Shown here one piece after another: positions 12,301 through 23,832 of a stretch of DNA of 64,000 bases. The translations under genes were made by a program, and so were the position numbers. Every line of letters begins with the position of its first letter. Positions within the stretch are counted from its first letter, which is position 1. Source of the DNA: Anagrus nilaparvatae (taxonomy: Eukaryota; Arthropoda; Insecta; Hymenoptera; Mymaridae); contig JAKSXM010000206.1 in NCBI GenBank assembly GCA_022575985.1, positions 372,001 through 436,000 on the forward strand, written 5' to 3'. A model generated the notes under the pieces. The model did not search any database, had not been told where the DNA came from, and was given only the letters and a program-made list of their open reading frames with translations.

Positions 12301-15300
12301 ATAAAATTCTTTTTTATAGTAAAATTTTTCCTCGGTTTTCCGTTTTTTTTTTTTGGTTTTTTTTTGAAAATTTAATAAAAATTTTTTTTCTTGGAAATTC
12401 AGTTTTTTTCAACATAAAAATTTTTTGTCGTTATCAATCGAAATAAAACCTAGCCTATGTTTTGACCCATAATTTTTGCCGTCTTTTGCCGTAAACGCCA
12501 TGTCTGTAGCTTTTATCGTGTTCTCGTTTATCGCGTTCGGACACACACACACACATAATTAAAGATTTATATATATATAGGATTAGTCCTAAACTTTTAT
12601 ATTTTTCGAAAAATGATTGTAACTTTTGACAGATCGAACCGATTAACTTGAAAATTTAGGTGAATTCGTAAAAAATATGCCCAAATCGAATGAAACTCTT
12701 TTCCACAGTAAAATTTTTTCCTTACTTTTCTTTTTTTTATAAAAATTAGAAATATATATAATACTAGCTGCCTCCGGCTCGCTTCGCTCACCTCGGCAAC
12801 CGCCAAGGGGGCTGCGCCCCCCTGGACCCCTGCAACATGATTTTTCCAGATATGTTGTTTTACGTTACTCAATATTTTTTATAACAACCTTTTTTTACCC
12901 GAATTATTATCTAAAACTTACTAAATCATAAAAATTACGGACGTTGGAACTCAGGCGGATAATTAGTGATCAGCGATTCAAAGCTTGATTACCCTTCCCT
13001 TTGATCCGCAAGTGGCAGTTGCTTCCCTCAACTACCAATTATAGGATTCTCCCTGATAATAGCTGTACAAGTTTCTTTTAGTTACTCTATTGAGCTACTA
13101 AATTAGTAGGAACCGGTAAGAATTACAAATATATATAATATTAGTCCTAAACTTTTATATTTTTCGAAAAATGATTGTAACTTTTGACAGATCGAACCGA
13201 TTAACTTGAAATATTTAGGTGAATTCGTAAAAAATATGCCCAAATCGAATGAAACTCTTTTCCACAGTAAAATTTTTCCTTACTTTTCTTTTTTTTATAA
13301 AAATTAGAAATATATATAATATTAGTTCTAAACTTTTATAATTTTTGAAAAATGATTGTAACTTTCGACAGATCGAACCGATTACCTTGAAAATTTAGGT
13401 GGATACGTAAAAAATATGCCCGAATCGAATAAAATTCTTTTTGATAGTAAAATTTTTCCTCGGTTTTCCGTTTTTTTTTGGTTTTTTTTTTGAAAATTTG
13501 ATAAAAATTTTTTTTTAGGAAATTCAGTTTTTTCAACATAAAAATTTTTTGTCGTTATCAATCGAAATAAACCTAGCCTATGTTTTGACCCGTAATTTTT
13601 GCCGTCTTTTGCCGTAAACCCCATGTCTGTAGCTTTTATCGCGTTCTAGTTTACTCATTTCGGACACACCACACACACATAATTAAAGATTTATATATAT
13701 ATAGGATATATAGGATAGGATTAGTTCTAAACTTTTATAATTTTTGAAAAATGATTGTAACTTTCGACAGATCGAACCGATTACCTTGAAAATTTAGGTG
13801 GATACGTAAAAAATATGCCCGAATCGAATAAAATTCTTTTTGATAGTAAAATTTTTCCTCGGTTTTCCGTTTTTTTTTGGTTTTTTTTTGAAAATTTGAT
13901 AAAAATTTTTTTTAGGAAATTCAGTTTTTTCAACATAAAAATTTTTTGTCGTTATCAATCGAAATAAAACCTAGCCTATGTTTTGACCCGTAATTTTTGC
14001 CGTCTTTTGCCGTAAACCCCATGTCTGTAGCTTTTATCGCGTTCTAGTTTACTCATTTCGGACACACACACACACATAATTAAAGATTTATATATATATA
14101 GGATTAGTTCTAAACTTTTATAATTTTTGAAAAATGATTGTAACTTTCGACAGATCGAACCGATTACCTTGAAAATTTAGGTGGATACGTAAAAAAATAT
14201 GCCCGAATCGAATAAAATTCTTTTTGATAGTAAAATTTTTCCTCGGTTTTCCGTTTTTTTTTGTTTTTTTTTTGAAAATTTGATAAAAATTTTTTTTTTA
14301 GGAAATTCAGTTTTTTCAACATAAAAATTTTTTGTCGTTATCAATCGAAATAAAAACCTTAGCCTATGTTTTGACCCGTAATTTTTGCCGTCTTTTGCCG
14401 TAAACCCCATGTCTGTAGCTTTTATCGCGTTCTAGTTTACTCATTTCGGACACACACACACACATAATTAAAGATTTATATATATATATAGGATAGGATT
14501 AGTTTCTAAACTTTTATAATTTTTGAAAAATGATTGTAACTTTCGACAGATCGAACCGATTACCTTGAAAATTTAGGTGGATACGTAAAAAATATGCCCG
14601 AATCGAATAAAATTCTTTTTGATAGTAAAATTTTTTCCTCGGTTTTCCGTTTTTTTGGTTTTTTTTGAAAATTTGATAAAAATTTTTTTTTAGGAAATTC
14701 AGTTTTTTCTAACATAAAAATTTTTTGTCGTTATCAATCGAAATAAAACCTAGCCTATGTTTTGACCCGTAATTTTTGCCGTCTTTTGCCGTAAACCCCA
14801 TGTCTGTAGCTTTTATCGCGTTCTAGTTTACCTCATTTCGGACACACACACACACATAATTAAAGATTTATATATATATAGGATTAGTCCTAAACTTTTA
14901 TAATTTTCGAAAAATGATTGTAACTTTTGACAGATCGAACCGATTAACTTGAAAATTTAGGTGAATTCGTAAAAAATATGCCCAAATCGAATGAAACTCT
15001 TTTCTACAGTAAAATTTTTCCTTACTTTTCTTTTTTTTATAAAAATTAGAAATATATATAATACTAGCTGCCTCCGGCTCGCTTCGCTCACCTCGGCAAC
15101 CGCCAGGGGGGCTGCGCCCCCCTGAACCCCTGCAACTTGATTTTTCCAAAGATATGTTGTTTTAGTTTACTCAATATTTTGTATAACAACCTTTTTTTAC
15201 CCGAATTATTATCTAAAATTTACTGAATCATAAAAATTACGGACGTTGGAACTCAGGTGGATAATTAGTGATCAGCGATACAAAGCTTGAGTATCCTTCC

Positions 15301-16212
15301 CTAGGATCCGCAAGTGGCAGTTGCTTCCCCTCAACTACCAATTCTAGGATTCTCCCTGATAATAGCTGTACAAGCTTCTCTTACTTACTCTATTGAGCTA
15401 CTAAATTAGTAACCGGTAAGAATTACAAATATATATAATATTAGTCCTAAAACTTTTATAATTTTTCGAAAAATGATTGTAATCTTTTGACAGATCGAAC
15501 CGATTAACTTGAAAATTTAGGTGAATTCGTAAAAAATATGCCCAAATCGAATGAAATTCTTTTTGATAAAAAAATTTTTCCTCGGTTTTCAGTTTTTTTT
15601 GGTTTTTTTTTTTTGAAAATTTGATAAAAATTTTTTTCTTGGAAATTCAGTTTTTTCAAACTAAAAATTTTTTGTGTTGCTATAAAATGAAATAAACGCT
15701 AGCCTATGTTTTGACCCGTAATTTTTGCCGTCTTTTGCCGTAAACCCGATGTCTGTAGCTTTTATCGTGTTCTCGTTTATCGCGTTTGGACACACATAAT
15801 TAAAGATTTATATATATATAGGATTAGTTCTAAACTTTTATAATTTTTGAAAAATGATTGTAACTTTCGACAGATCGAACCGATTACCTTGAAAATTTAG
15901 GTGGATACGTAAAAAAATATGCCCGAATCGAATAAAATTCTTTTTGATAGTAAAATTTTTTCCTCGGTTTTCCGTTTTTTTTGGTTTTTTTTTGAAAATT
16001 TGATAAAAATTTTTTTTTAGGAAATTCAGTTTTTTCAACATAAAAATTTTTTGTCGTTATCAATCGAAATAAAACCTACTAGCCTATGTTTTGACCCGTA
16101 ATTTTTGCCGTCTTTTGCCGTAAACCCCATGTCTGTAGCTTTTATCGCGTTCTAGTTTACTCATTTCGGACACACACACACACATAATTAAAGATTTATA
16201 TATATATAGGAT
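6340..16212 (-). repeat. Minus-oriented array of modules E, R and S
   Basis: Three modules separated by TA-rich or GGATA-rich joints. R is about 380 bp: CCGTAAACCCCATGTCTGTA core, CA/TG microsatellite, TATATA end. S is about 180 bp and corresponds to the 3' half of R. E is about 370 bp with a GC-rich CTAG end. Left-to-right order: E 6340, E' 6717, R' 7088, E' 7461, R' 7830, R 8224, S 8600, E 8787, S 9160, R 9342, 9735, 10117, 10499 and 10885, S 11265, E' 11450 (GC segment deleted), R' 11810, R 12193, S 12580, E 12766, S 13140, R 13320, 13725, 14100 and 14495, S 14880, E' 15063, R' 15440, R 15822. The order from 8.2 to 12.2 kb recurs from 12.2 to 16.2 kb, offset about 4 kb with one R fewer. 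Repeated 66-83-codon open frames are by-products. Confidence 0.85.
8787..9158 (-). mobile_element. Module E, typical copy (Helitron-like 3' end)
   Basis: Read on the minus strand, the module ends GGTGAGCGAAGCGAGCC, then GGAGGCAG, then CTAG followed by T. The 17-nt segment can form an imperfect hairpin (GGTGAGC/GCGAGCC around GAA). A GC-rich hairpin before CTRR, with T after it, is the Helitron 3' signature. About 30 nt further upstream GGGGGC-GCA-GCCCCC forms a second perfect hairpin. The 5' limit is uncertain: the module could start at CTTACCGGTTCC or form one longer element with adjoining S and R modules, since R starts with A followed by TCTTTAATTA. Confidence 0.5.
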
Positions 16213-16484
16213 AAGTTATTATATATACACTTGTGGATCCTATGGAAGGGTAGCTAAGCTTTGTATTGCTGATTACTAATTATCTGTCTGGGTTCATATG
16301 CCCGTAATTTTTATGATTTAGTAAATTTTAGATAATACTTTGGGTAAAAAAAGATTATTTTACAAAATATAGAGTAACCTAAAACAACATATTTTTTGAA
16401 AAATAAAGCCGCAGGGGTCCAGGGGGGCGCAGCCCCCATGGTGGCTGCCGGGGCGAGCGAAGCGAGCCGGAGGCAGCTAGTATA
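16213..16484 (+). repeat. Diverged partial E module at the orientation switch
   Basis: This E-like copy starts inside the module (about GTGGATCCTATGGAAGGG) and ends GCCGGAGGCAGCTAG at 16484. It differs from all other E copies at many positions. Modules to its left face minus and those to its right face plus, so this is the turning point of the inverted arrays. Confidence 0.7.
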
Positions 16485-16489
16485 TATAT

Positions 16490-19400
16490 ATATCCTATAT
16501 ATATATAAATCTTTAATTATGTGTGTCCGAACGCGATAAACGAGAACACGATAAAAGCTACAGACATGGGGTTTACGGCAAAAGACGGCAAAAATTACGG
16601 GTCAAAACATAGGCTAGGTTTTATTTCGATTGATAACGACAAAAAATTTTTATGTTGAAAAAACTGAATTTCCTAAAAAAAAATTTTTATCAAATTTTCA
16701 AAAAAAATCAAAAAAACTGAAAACCGAGGAAAAATTTTACTATCAAAAAGAATTTTATTCGATTCGGGCATATTTTTTTACGTATCCACCTAAATTTTCA
16801 AGGTAATCGGTTCGATCTGTCGAAAGTTACAATCATTTTTCAAAAATTATAAAAGTTTAGAACTAATCCTATCCTATATATATATAAATCTTTAATTATG
16901 TGTGTCCGAACGCGATAAACGAGAACACGATAAAAGCTACAGACATGGGGTTTACGGCAAAAGACGGCAAAAATTACGGGTCAAAACATAGGCTAGGTTT
17001 TATTTCGATTGATAACGACAAAAAATTTTTATGTTGAAAAAACTGAATTTCCTAAAAAAAAATTTTTATCAAATTTTCAAAAAAAATCAAAAAAACTGAA
17101 AACCGAGGAAAAATTTTACTATCAAAAAGAATTTTATTCGATTCGGGCATATTTTTTACGTATCCACCTAAATTTTCAAGGTAATCGGTTCGATCTGTCG
17201 AAAGTTACAATCATTTTTCAAAAATTATAAAAGTTTAGAACTAATATTATATATATTTCTAATTTTTATAAAAAAAAGAAAAGTAAGGAAAAATTTTACT
17301 GTAGAAAAGAGTTTCATTCGATTTGGGCATATTTTTTACGAATTCACCTAAATTTTCAAGTTAATCGGTTCGATCTGTCAAAAGTTACAATCATTTTTCG
17401 AAAATTATAAAAGTTTAGGACTAATCCTATATATATATAAATCTTTAATTATGTGTGTGTGTGTGTCCGAAATGAGTAAACTAGAACGCGATAAAAGCTA
17501 CAGACATGGGGTTTACGGCAAAAGACGGCAAAAATTACGGGTCAAAACATAGGCTAGGTTTTATTTCGATTGATAACGACAAAAAATTTTTATGTTGAAA
17601 AAACTGAATTTCCTAAAAAAAAATTTTTATCAAATTTTCAAAAAAAACCAAAAAAAAACGGAAAACCGAGGAAAAATTTTACTATCAAAAAGAATTTTAT
17701 TCGATTCGGGCATATTTTTTACGTATCCACCTAAATTTTCAAGGTAATCGGTTCGATCTGTCGAAAGTTACAATCATTTTTCAAAAATTATAAAAGTTTA
17801 GAACTAATATTATATATATTTCTAATTTTTATAAAAAAAAGAAAAGTAAGGAAAAATTTTACTGTGGAAAAGAGTTTCATTCGATTTGGGCATATTTTTT
17901 ACGAATTCACCTAAATTTTCAAGTTAATCGGTTCGATCTGTCAAAAGTTACAATCATTTTTCGAAAAATATAAAAGTTTAGGACTAATATTATATATATT
18001 TGTAATTCTTACCGGTTCCTACTAATTTAGTAGCTCAATAGAGTAACTAAAAGAAACTTGTACAGCTATTATCAGGGAGAATCCTATAATTGGTAGTTGA
18101 GGGAAGCAACTGCCACTTGCGGATCAAAGGGAAGGGTAATCAAGCTTTGAATCGCTGATCACTAATTATCCGCCTGAGTTCCAACGTCCGTAATTTTTAT
18201 GATTTAGTAAATTTTAGATAATAATTCGGGTAAAAAAAGGTTGTTATAAAAAATATTGAGTAACGTAAAACAACATATCTGGAAAAATCATGTTGCAGGG
18301 GTCCAGGGGGGCGCAGCCCCCTTGGCGGTTGCCGAGGTGAGCGAAGCGAGCCGGAGGCAGCTAGTATTATATATATTTCTAATTTTTATAAAAAAAAGAA
18401 AAGTAAGGAAAAATTTTACTGTAGAAAAGAGTTTCATTCGATTTGGGCATATTTTTTACGAATTCACCTAAATTTTCAAGTTAATCGGTTCGATCTGTCA
18501 AAAGTTACAATCATTTTTCGAAAATTATAAAAGTTTAGGACTAATCCTATATATATATAAATCTTTAATTATGTGTGTGTGTGTGTCCGAAATGAGTAAA
18601 CTAGAACGCGATAAAAGCTACAGACATGGGGTTTACGGCAAAAGACGGCAAAAATTACGGGTCAAAACATAGGCTAGGTTTTATTTCGATTGATAACGAC
18701 AAAAAATTTTTATGTTGAAAAAACTGAATTTCCTAAAAAAAAATTTTTATCAAATTTTCAAAAAAAACCAAAAAAACGGAAAACCGAGGAAAAATTTTAC
18801 TATCAAAAAGAATTTTATTCGATTCGGGCATATTTTTTACGTATCCACCTAAATTTTCAAGGTAATCGGTTCGATCTGTCGAAAGTTACAATCATTTTTC
18901 AAAAATTATAAAAGTTTAGAACTAATCCTATCCTATATATCCTATATATATATAAATCTTTAATTATGTGTGTGTGTGTGTCCGAAATGAGTAAACTAGA
19001 ACGCGATAAAAGCTACAGACATGGGGTTTACGGCAAAAGACGGCAAAAATTACGGGTCAAAACATAGGCTAGGTTTTATTTCGATTGATAACGACAAAAA
19101 ATTTTTATGTTGAAAAAACTGAATTTCCTAAAAAAAAATTTTTATCAAATTTTCAAAAAAAAACCAAAAAAACGGAAAACCGAGGAAAAATTTTACTATC
19201 AAAAAGAATTTTATTCGATTCGGGCATATTTTTTACGTATCCACCTAAATTTTCAAGGTAATCGGTTCGATCTGTCGAAAGTTACAATCATTTTTCAAAA
19301 ATTATAAAAGTTTAGAACTAATATTATATATATTTCTAATTTTTATAAAAAAAAGAAAAGTAAGGAAAAATTTTACTGTGGAAAAGAGTTTCATTCGATT

Positions 19401-21391
19401 TGGGCATATTTTTTACGAATTCACCTAAATTTTCAAGTTAATCGGTTCGATCTGTCAAAAGTTACAATCATTTTTCGAAAAATATAAAAGTTTAGGACTA
19501 ATATTATATATATTTGTAATTCTTACCGGTTCCTACTAATTTAGTAGCTCAATAGAGTAACTAAAAGAAACTTGTACAGCTATTATCAGGGAGAATCCTA
19601 TAATTGGTAGTTGAGGGAAGCAACTGCCACTTGCGGATCAAAGGGAAGGGTAATCAAGCTTTGAATCGCTGATCACTAATTATCCGCCTGAGTTCCAACG
19701 TCCGTAATTTTTATGATTTAGTAAATTTTAGATAATAATTCGGGTAAAAAAAGGTTGTTATAAAAAATATTGAGTAACGTAAAACAACATATCTGGAAAA
19801 ATCATGTTGCAGGGGTCCAGGGGGGCGCAGCCCCCTTGGCGGTTGCCGAGGTGAGCGAAGCGAGCCGGAGGCAGCTAGTATTATATATATTTCTAATTTT
19901 TATAAAAAAAAGAAAAGTAAGGAAAAATTTTACTGTAGAAAAGAGTTTCATTCGATTTGGGCATATTTTTTACGAATTCACCTAAATTTTCAAGTTAATC
20001 GGTTCGATCTGTCAAAAGTTACAATCATTTTTCGAAAATTATAAAAGTTTAGGACTAATCCTATATATATATAAATCTTTAATTATGTGTGTGTGTGTGT
20101 CCGAAATGAGTAAACTAGAACGCGATAAAAGCTACAGACATGGGGTTTACGGCAAAAGACGGCAAAAATTACGGGTCAAAACATAGGCTAGGTTTTATTT
20201 CGATTGATAACGACAAAAAATTTTTATGTTGAAAAAACTGAATTTCCTAAAAAAAAATTTTTATCAAATTTTCAAAAAAAACCAAAAAAACGGAAAACCG
20301 AGGAAAAATTTTACTATCAAAAAGAATTTTATTCGATTCGGGCATATTTTTTACGTATCCACCTAAATTTTCAAGGTAATCGGTTCGATCTGTCGAAAGT
20401 TACAATCATTTTTCAAAAATTATAAAAGTTTAGAACTAATCCTATCCTATATATCCTATATATATATAAATCTTTAATTATGTGTGTGTGTGTGTCCGAA
20501 ATGAGTAAACTAGAACGCGATAAAAGCTACAGACATGGGGTTTACGGCAAAAGACGGCAAAAATTACGGGTCAAAACATAGGCTAGGTTTTATTTCGATT
20601 GATAACGACAAAAAATTTTTATGTTGAAAAAACTGAATTTCCTAAAAAAAAATTTTTATCAAATTTTCAAAAAAAACCAAAAAAACGGAAAACCGAGGAA
20701 AAATTTTACTATCAAAAAGAATTTTATTCGATTCGGGCATATTTTTTACGTATCCACCTAAATTTTCAAGGTAATCGGTTCGATCTGTCGAAAGTTACAA
20801 TCATTTTTCAAAAATTATAAAAGTTTAGAACTAATATTATATATATTTCTAATTTTTATAAAAAAAAGAAAAGTAAGGAAAAATTTTACTGTGGAAAAGA
20901 GTTTCATTCGATTTGGGCATATTTTTTACGAATTCACCTAAATTTTCAAGTTAATCGGTTCGATCTGTCAAAAGTTACAATCATTTTTCGAAAAATATAA
21001 AAGTTTAGGACTAATATTATATATATTTGTAATTCTTACCGGTTCCTACTAATTTAGTAGCTCAATAGAGTAACTAAAAGAAACTTGTACAGCTATTATC
21101 AGGGAGAATCCTATAATTGGTAGTTGAGGGAAGCAACTGCCACTTGCGGATCAAAGGGAAGGGTAATCAAGCTTTGAATCGCTGATCACTAATTATCCGC
21201 CTGAGTTCCAACGTCCGTAATTTTTATGATTTAGTAAATTTTAGATAATAATTCGGGTAAAAAAAGGTTGTTATAAAAAATATTGAGTAACGTAAAACAA
21301 CATATCTGGAAAAATCATGTTGCAGGGGTCCAGGGGGGCGCAGCCCCCTTGGCGGTTGCCGAGGTGAGCGAAGCGAGCCGGAGGCAGCTAG
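16490..21391 (+). repeat. Plus-oriented array with a 1.51-kb higher-order repeat
   Basis: Module order is R 16490, R 16874, S 17246, R 17428, S 17813, E 17994-18364, S 18366, R 18546, R 18930, S 19322, E 19503-19878, S 19880, R 20060, R 20445, S 20838, E 21017-21391. CTAG ends lie at 18361, 19875 and 21388, so the S-R-R-S-E block repeats with a period of 1513-1514 bp. The two blocks are nearly identical, which indicates recent duplication. The last E ends in a TA run only 17 bases from the stop codon of the PLE-2 ORF. Confidence 0.85.
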
Positions 21392-21408
21392 TATATATAT
21401 ATATATAT

Positions 21409-23808
21409 CTAATAATTTGTCTTGAAAAAACGACACATTGTTTTAAATACCGGCTTATATGGACGATGTAGTTTATTTACGTCATCTTTGGAATTTAACG
21501 GATAGGTTTGTTGGTGCATATGAGCTAACTCGGAAATCGTCCGTTTTCTGTAAACCGGCTCGATATCAATAATTCGCGGCGATTCCCAATCCATAATATG
21601 CCCATTTTTACAATGTTTAGGTATCACCTCATTAAGTTCGTTATTAACATCGCGTCTATGTTTATTTACCCGATACCTTAAAGCTTTTTTTGTTTCCCCA
21701 ACATATGAGGCTTGGCACTTAGTACATTTTAGTAAGTATACACAATTCGGCCGCGATAATAATGGTATTCTGTCCTTGTTTTTAGTAATAATTTCCGATA
21801 AGTTATCTTTTACGTATACGATGGGCAAAATGTTAAACTGTTTCATAAGGTGCGAAATTTCATCAAAATAATGCGTTTTTAGTGGTAATTTTATTTTTAG
21901 TTTTTGTGCATAAATTCGGCTGCGTATGTCTCTCAAGTTAATACCGTCGTGATGAGAGTTCACAAATTTCCGTTTTTTGATATATTTATTTATGAAATGC
22001 AGTGGATAGTCATTTAATAGTAATATTGATTTCACGTATTTTAAATTTTTATCGTGAAATTGCGCGTCAGAAAGTAGGGTTGCCTTGTCCACAAGATTGT
22101 AAACCATCGCTATTTTTTGATGTCTCGGATGGTTTGATTTAAAGCTTAAAACGCGCCCTGAAAAAGTTGGTTTTTGGTACCAATTTGTAATAATTTCGTT
22201 GTTCGCTTCCGTTCTTATAAGTTTTAAATCTAAAAAATTTATGCTGTTATTAGATTCGACTTCATGTGTAAATTTTAAGTTGTTATTAAACCGATTAAAA
22301 ATATCCACTGTAAAATTAACTTTATCTTTCGGAATACACAATAGGATGTCATCAACATAGCGTAAATAAAACAGTGGTTGAAATCCTAATTGTGCTAAAC
22401 ACTCAGTTTCTAACATATCCATAACTAAGTCCGCAAAAAGAGGTGATATTGGCGATCCCATGGGAGACCCCAAAATCTGTTTATAAACTTTGCCCTTGAA
22501 GGTGAAAAATGTATTATTGAATATAAATCTAACCGTATCGATAACATCTTCAAAGGGCAATGGACACTTGCGTCTAATTTCATCACATCGACGGTCCAAA
22601 CTCTGGATTACAAGTTCCACCGAAATATTCGTAAAAAGTGATTGTACATCTAATGATACTAAGATGTAATCATCCGGTATATTAATGTTTTTTAACTTAT
22701 TTCGTAAATCATTGCTGTTTTTTACATGGGATTTCGGTAACGCACAGGAATCGGATAAAAATTGATTAAGAAATTTGGCTACGAGGTAGACTACACTATC
22801 CACATCTGAAGTTATAGGTCGGCCCGGATATTCTAGTTTCTGTAATTTAATAACCGCATAAAATCTAGCTAGTACAGTGTTGGTTTGCGTGAGCTCTCTA
22901 TAATGATATTTTTTCCCTAATATGCCCAAATCGTTCCAATAATGTAGTATAGAACTGCATACTTTCTGTAAATCCTCTAAAAATATAACACATTTATTAC
23001 TTTCCCGTATGTACCTATAAGTCCTTACATCTGACAATAACTCATAAACTTTGCCATCATAATCAGTTTTAAACATTAAAATAGATGTACTACCTTTATC
23101 AGTATTGACCACTGTTAAATTCGGATTATCTCTTAAAAATTTTTTTGTAATATTAAGTTTATTTTTGAAAATTTTATCATCAATACTCATATGTTTTTTA
23201 TTTTTAATTGCATTATTTAAAGCATTAGCAAATTTACCACGAAATTCATTAATAGTATTATTATCCATCAAATTAATATTATTATTTCTATTATTACTGT
23301 TATTATTATTTCTATTATTTACATTATTATTCGCGATTCTAGTACTATTACAATATTCTACGTACTGCAAGGTATGTTCTACATCTTTAAAAATATCGAC
23401 TATGTCAGACTTTTTAAGGTCAGCATTATACCCAAATTTAGGGCCCAAAGACAGCACCTCTACGACTTCCTGTGGTACTTCGATGTCCGTAAGGTTTTTA
23501 AACCATTTATCTTTTAATTTAATTACTTCGCGATCAATGTCTGTGTCAGTAGTGCATACGGCATTTGAATTTCTATTAAATTTGTTAGATAATAAATTGT
23601 TATGCCTACGACTAATGCTTTCAAATCTGTCAGTTTGAGTAGCAAAGAATTTATTTTTTAAATTATTATTAATGTTAGAGTTTTTTATAAAATTTTTTAT
23701 CGAGTCTGACACTTTATTCAAGTATTTTATATGCAAACAAATATCCGTGATTTCCGTATTTAATAAATTTTTACAAAAACTTGCGGTATTTTTTTCAAAA
23801 ATTTTCAT
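21409..23808 (-). CDS. PLE-2: Penelope-like reverse transcriptase with GIY-YIG-type endonuclease
   Basis: An uninterrupted 799-residue ORF, unusual in this repeat-rich segment. The N-terminal third is a helical, Lys/Asn-rich region with an Asn-repeat tract near residues 160-180. The reverse transcriptase core follows: SLDVQSLFTNI (metal-binding Asp), GSPMGSPISPLFADL, catalytic YVDD at residues 484-487, and NFLDLKL. A linker leads to a C-terminal endonuclease around residues 685-720 with CVYLLKC, CQASYVGET and a downstream Arg, i.e. a VYL/YVG variant of GIY-YIG. This order is that of Penelope-like elements, which prime reverse transcription from endonuclease-cut DNA. The ATG lies 25 bases inside the right inverted arm. 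The 3' end is cut off by module E, so no complete 3' UTR remains. Intactness suggests recent activity; expression is unknown. Confidence 0.93.
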   Translation of the reverse strand: MKIFEKNTASFCKNLLNTEITDICLHIKYLNKVSDSIKNFIKNSNINNNLKNKFFATQTDRFESISRRHNNLLSNKFNRNSNAVCTTDTDIDREVIKLKDKWFKNLTDIEVPQEVVEVLSLGPKFGYNADLKKSDIVDIFKDVEHTLQYVEYCNSTRIANNNVNNRNNNNSNNRNNNINLMDNNTINEFRGKFANALNNAIKNKKHMSIDDKIFKNKLNITKKFLRDNPNLTVVNTDKGSTSILMFKTDYDGKVYELLSDVRTYRYIRESNKCVIFLEDLQKVCSSILHYWNDLGILGKKYHYRELTQTNTVLARFYAVIKLQKLEYPGRPITSDVDSVVYLVAKFLNQFLSDSCALPKSHVKNSNDLRNKLKNINIPDDYILVSLDVQSLFTNISVELVIQSLDRRCDEIRRKCPLPFEDVIDTVRFIFNNTFFTFKGKVYKQILGSPMGSPISPLFADLVMDMLETECLAQLGFQPLFYLRYVDDILLCIPKDKVNFTVDIFNRFNNNLKFTHEVESNNSINFLDLKLIRTEANNEIITNWYQKPTFSGRVLSFKSNHPRHQKIAMVYNLVDKATLLSDAQFHDKNLKYVKSILLLNDYPLHFINKYIKKRKFVNSHHDGINLRDIRSRIYAQKLKIKLPLKTHYFDEISHLMKQFNILPIVYVKDNLSEIITKNKDRIPLLSRPNCVYLLKCTKCQASYVGETKKALRYRVNKHRRDVNNELNEVIPKHCKNGHIMDWESPRIIDIEPVYRKRTISELAHMHQQTYPLNSKDDVNKLHRPYKPVFKTMCRFFKTNY

Positions 23809-23832
23809 ACCTGTATTTGAATAAAATTGTAT

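Noticed and set aside
23105..23638. 177-codon hydrophobic plus-strand ORF
   Set aside because: It is the antisense shadow of the Asn/Lys-rich N-terminal part of the PLE-2 ORF.
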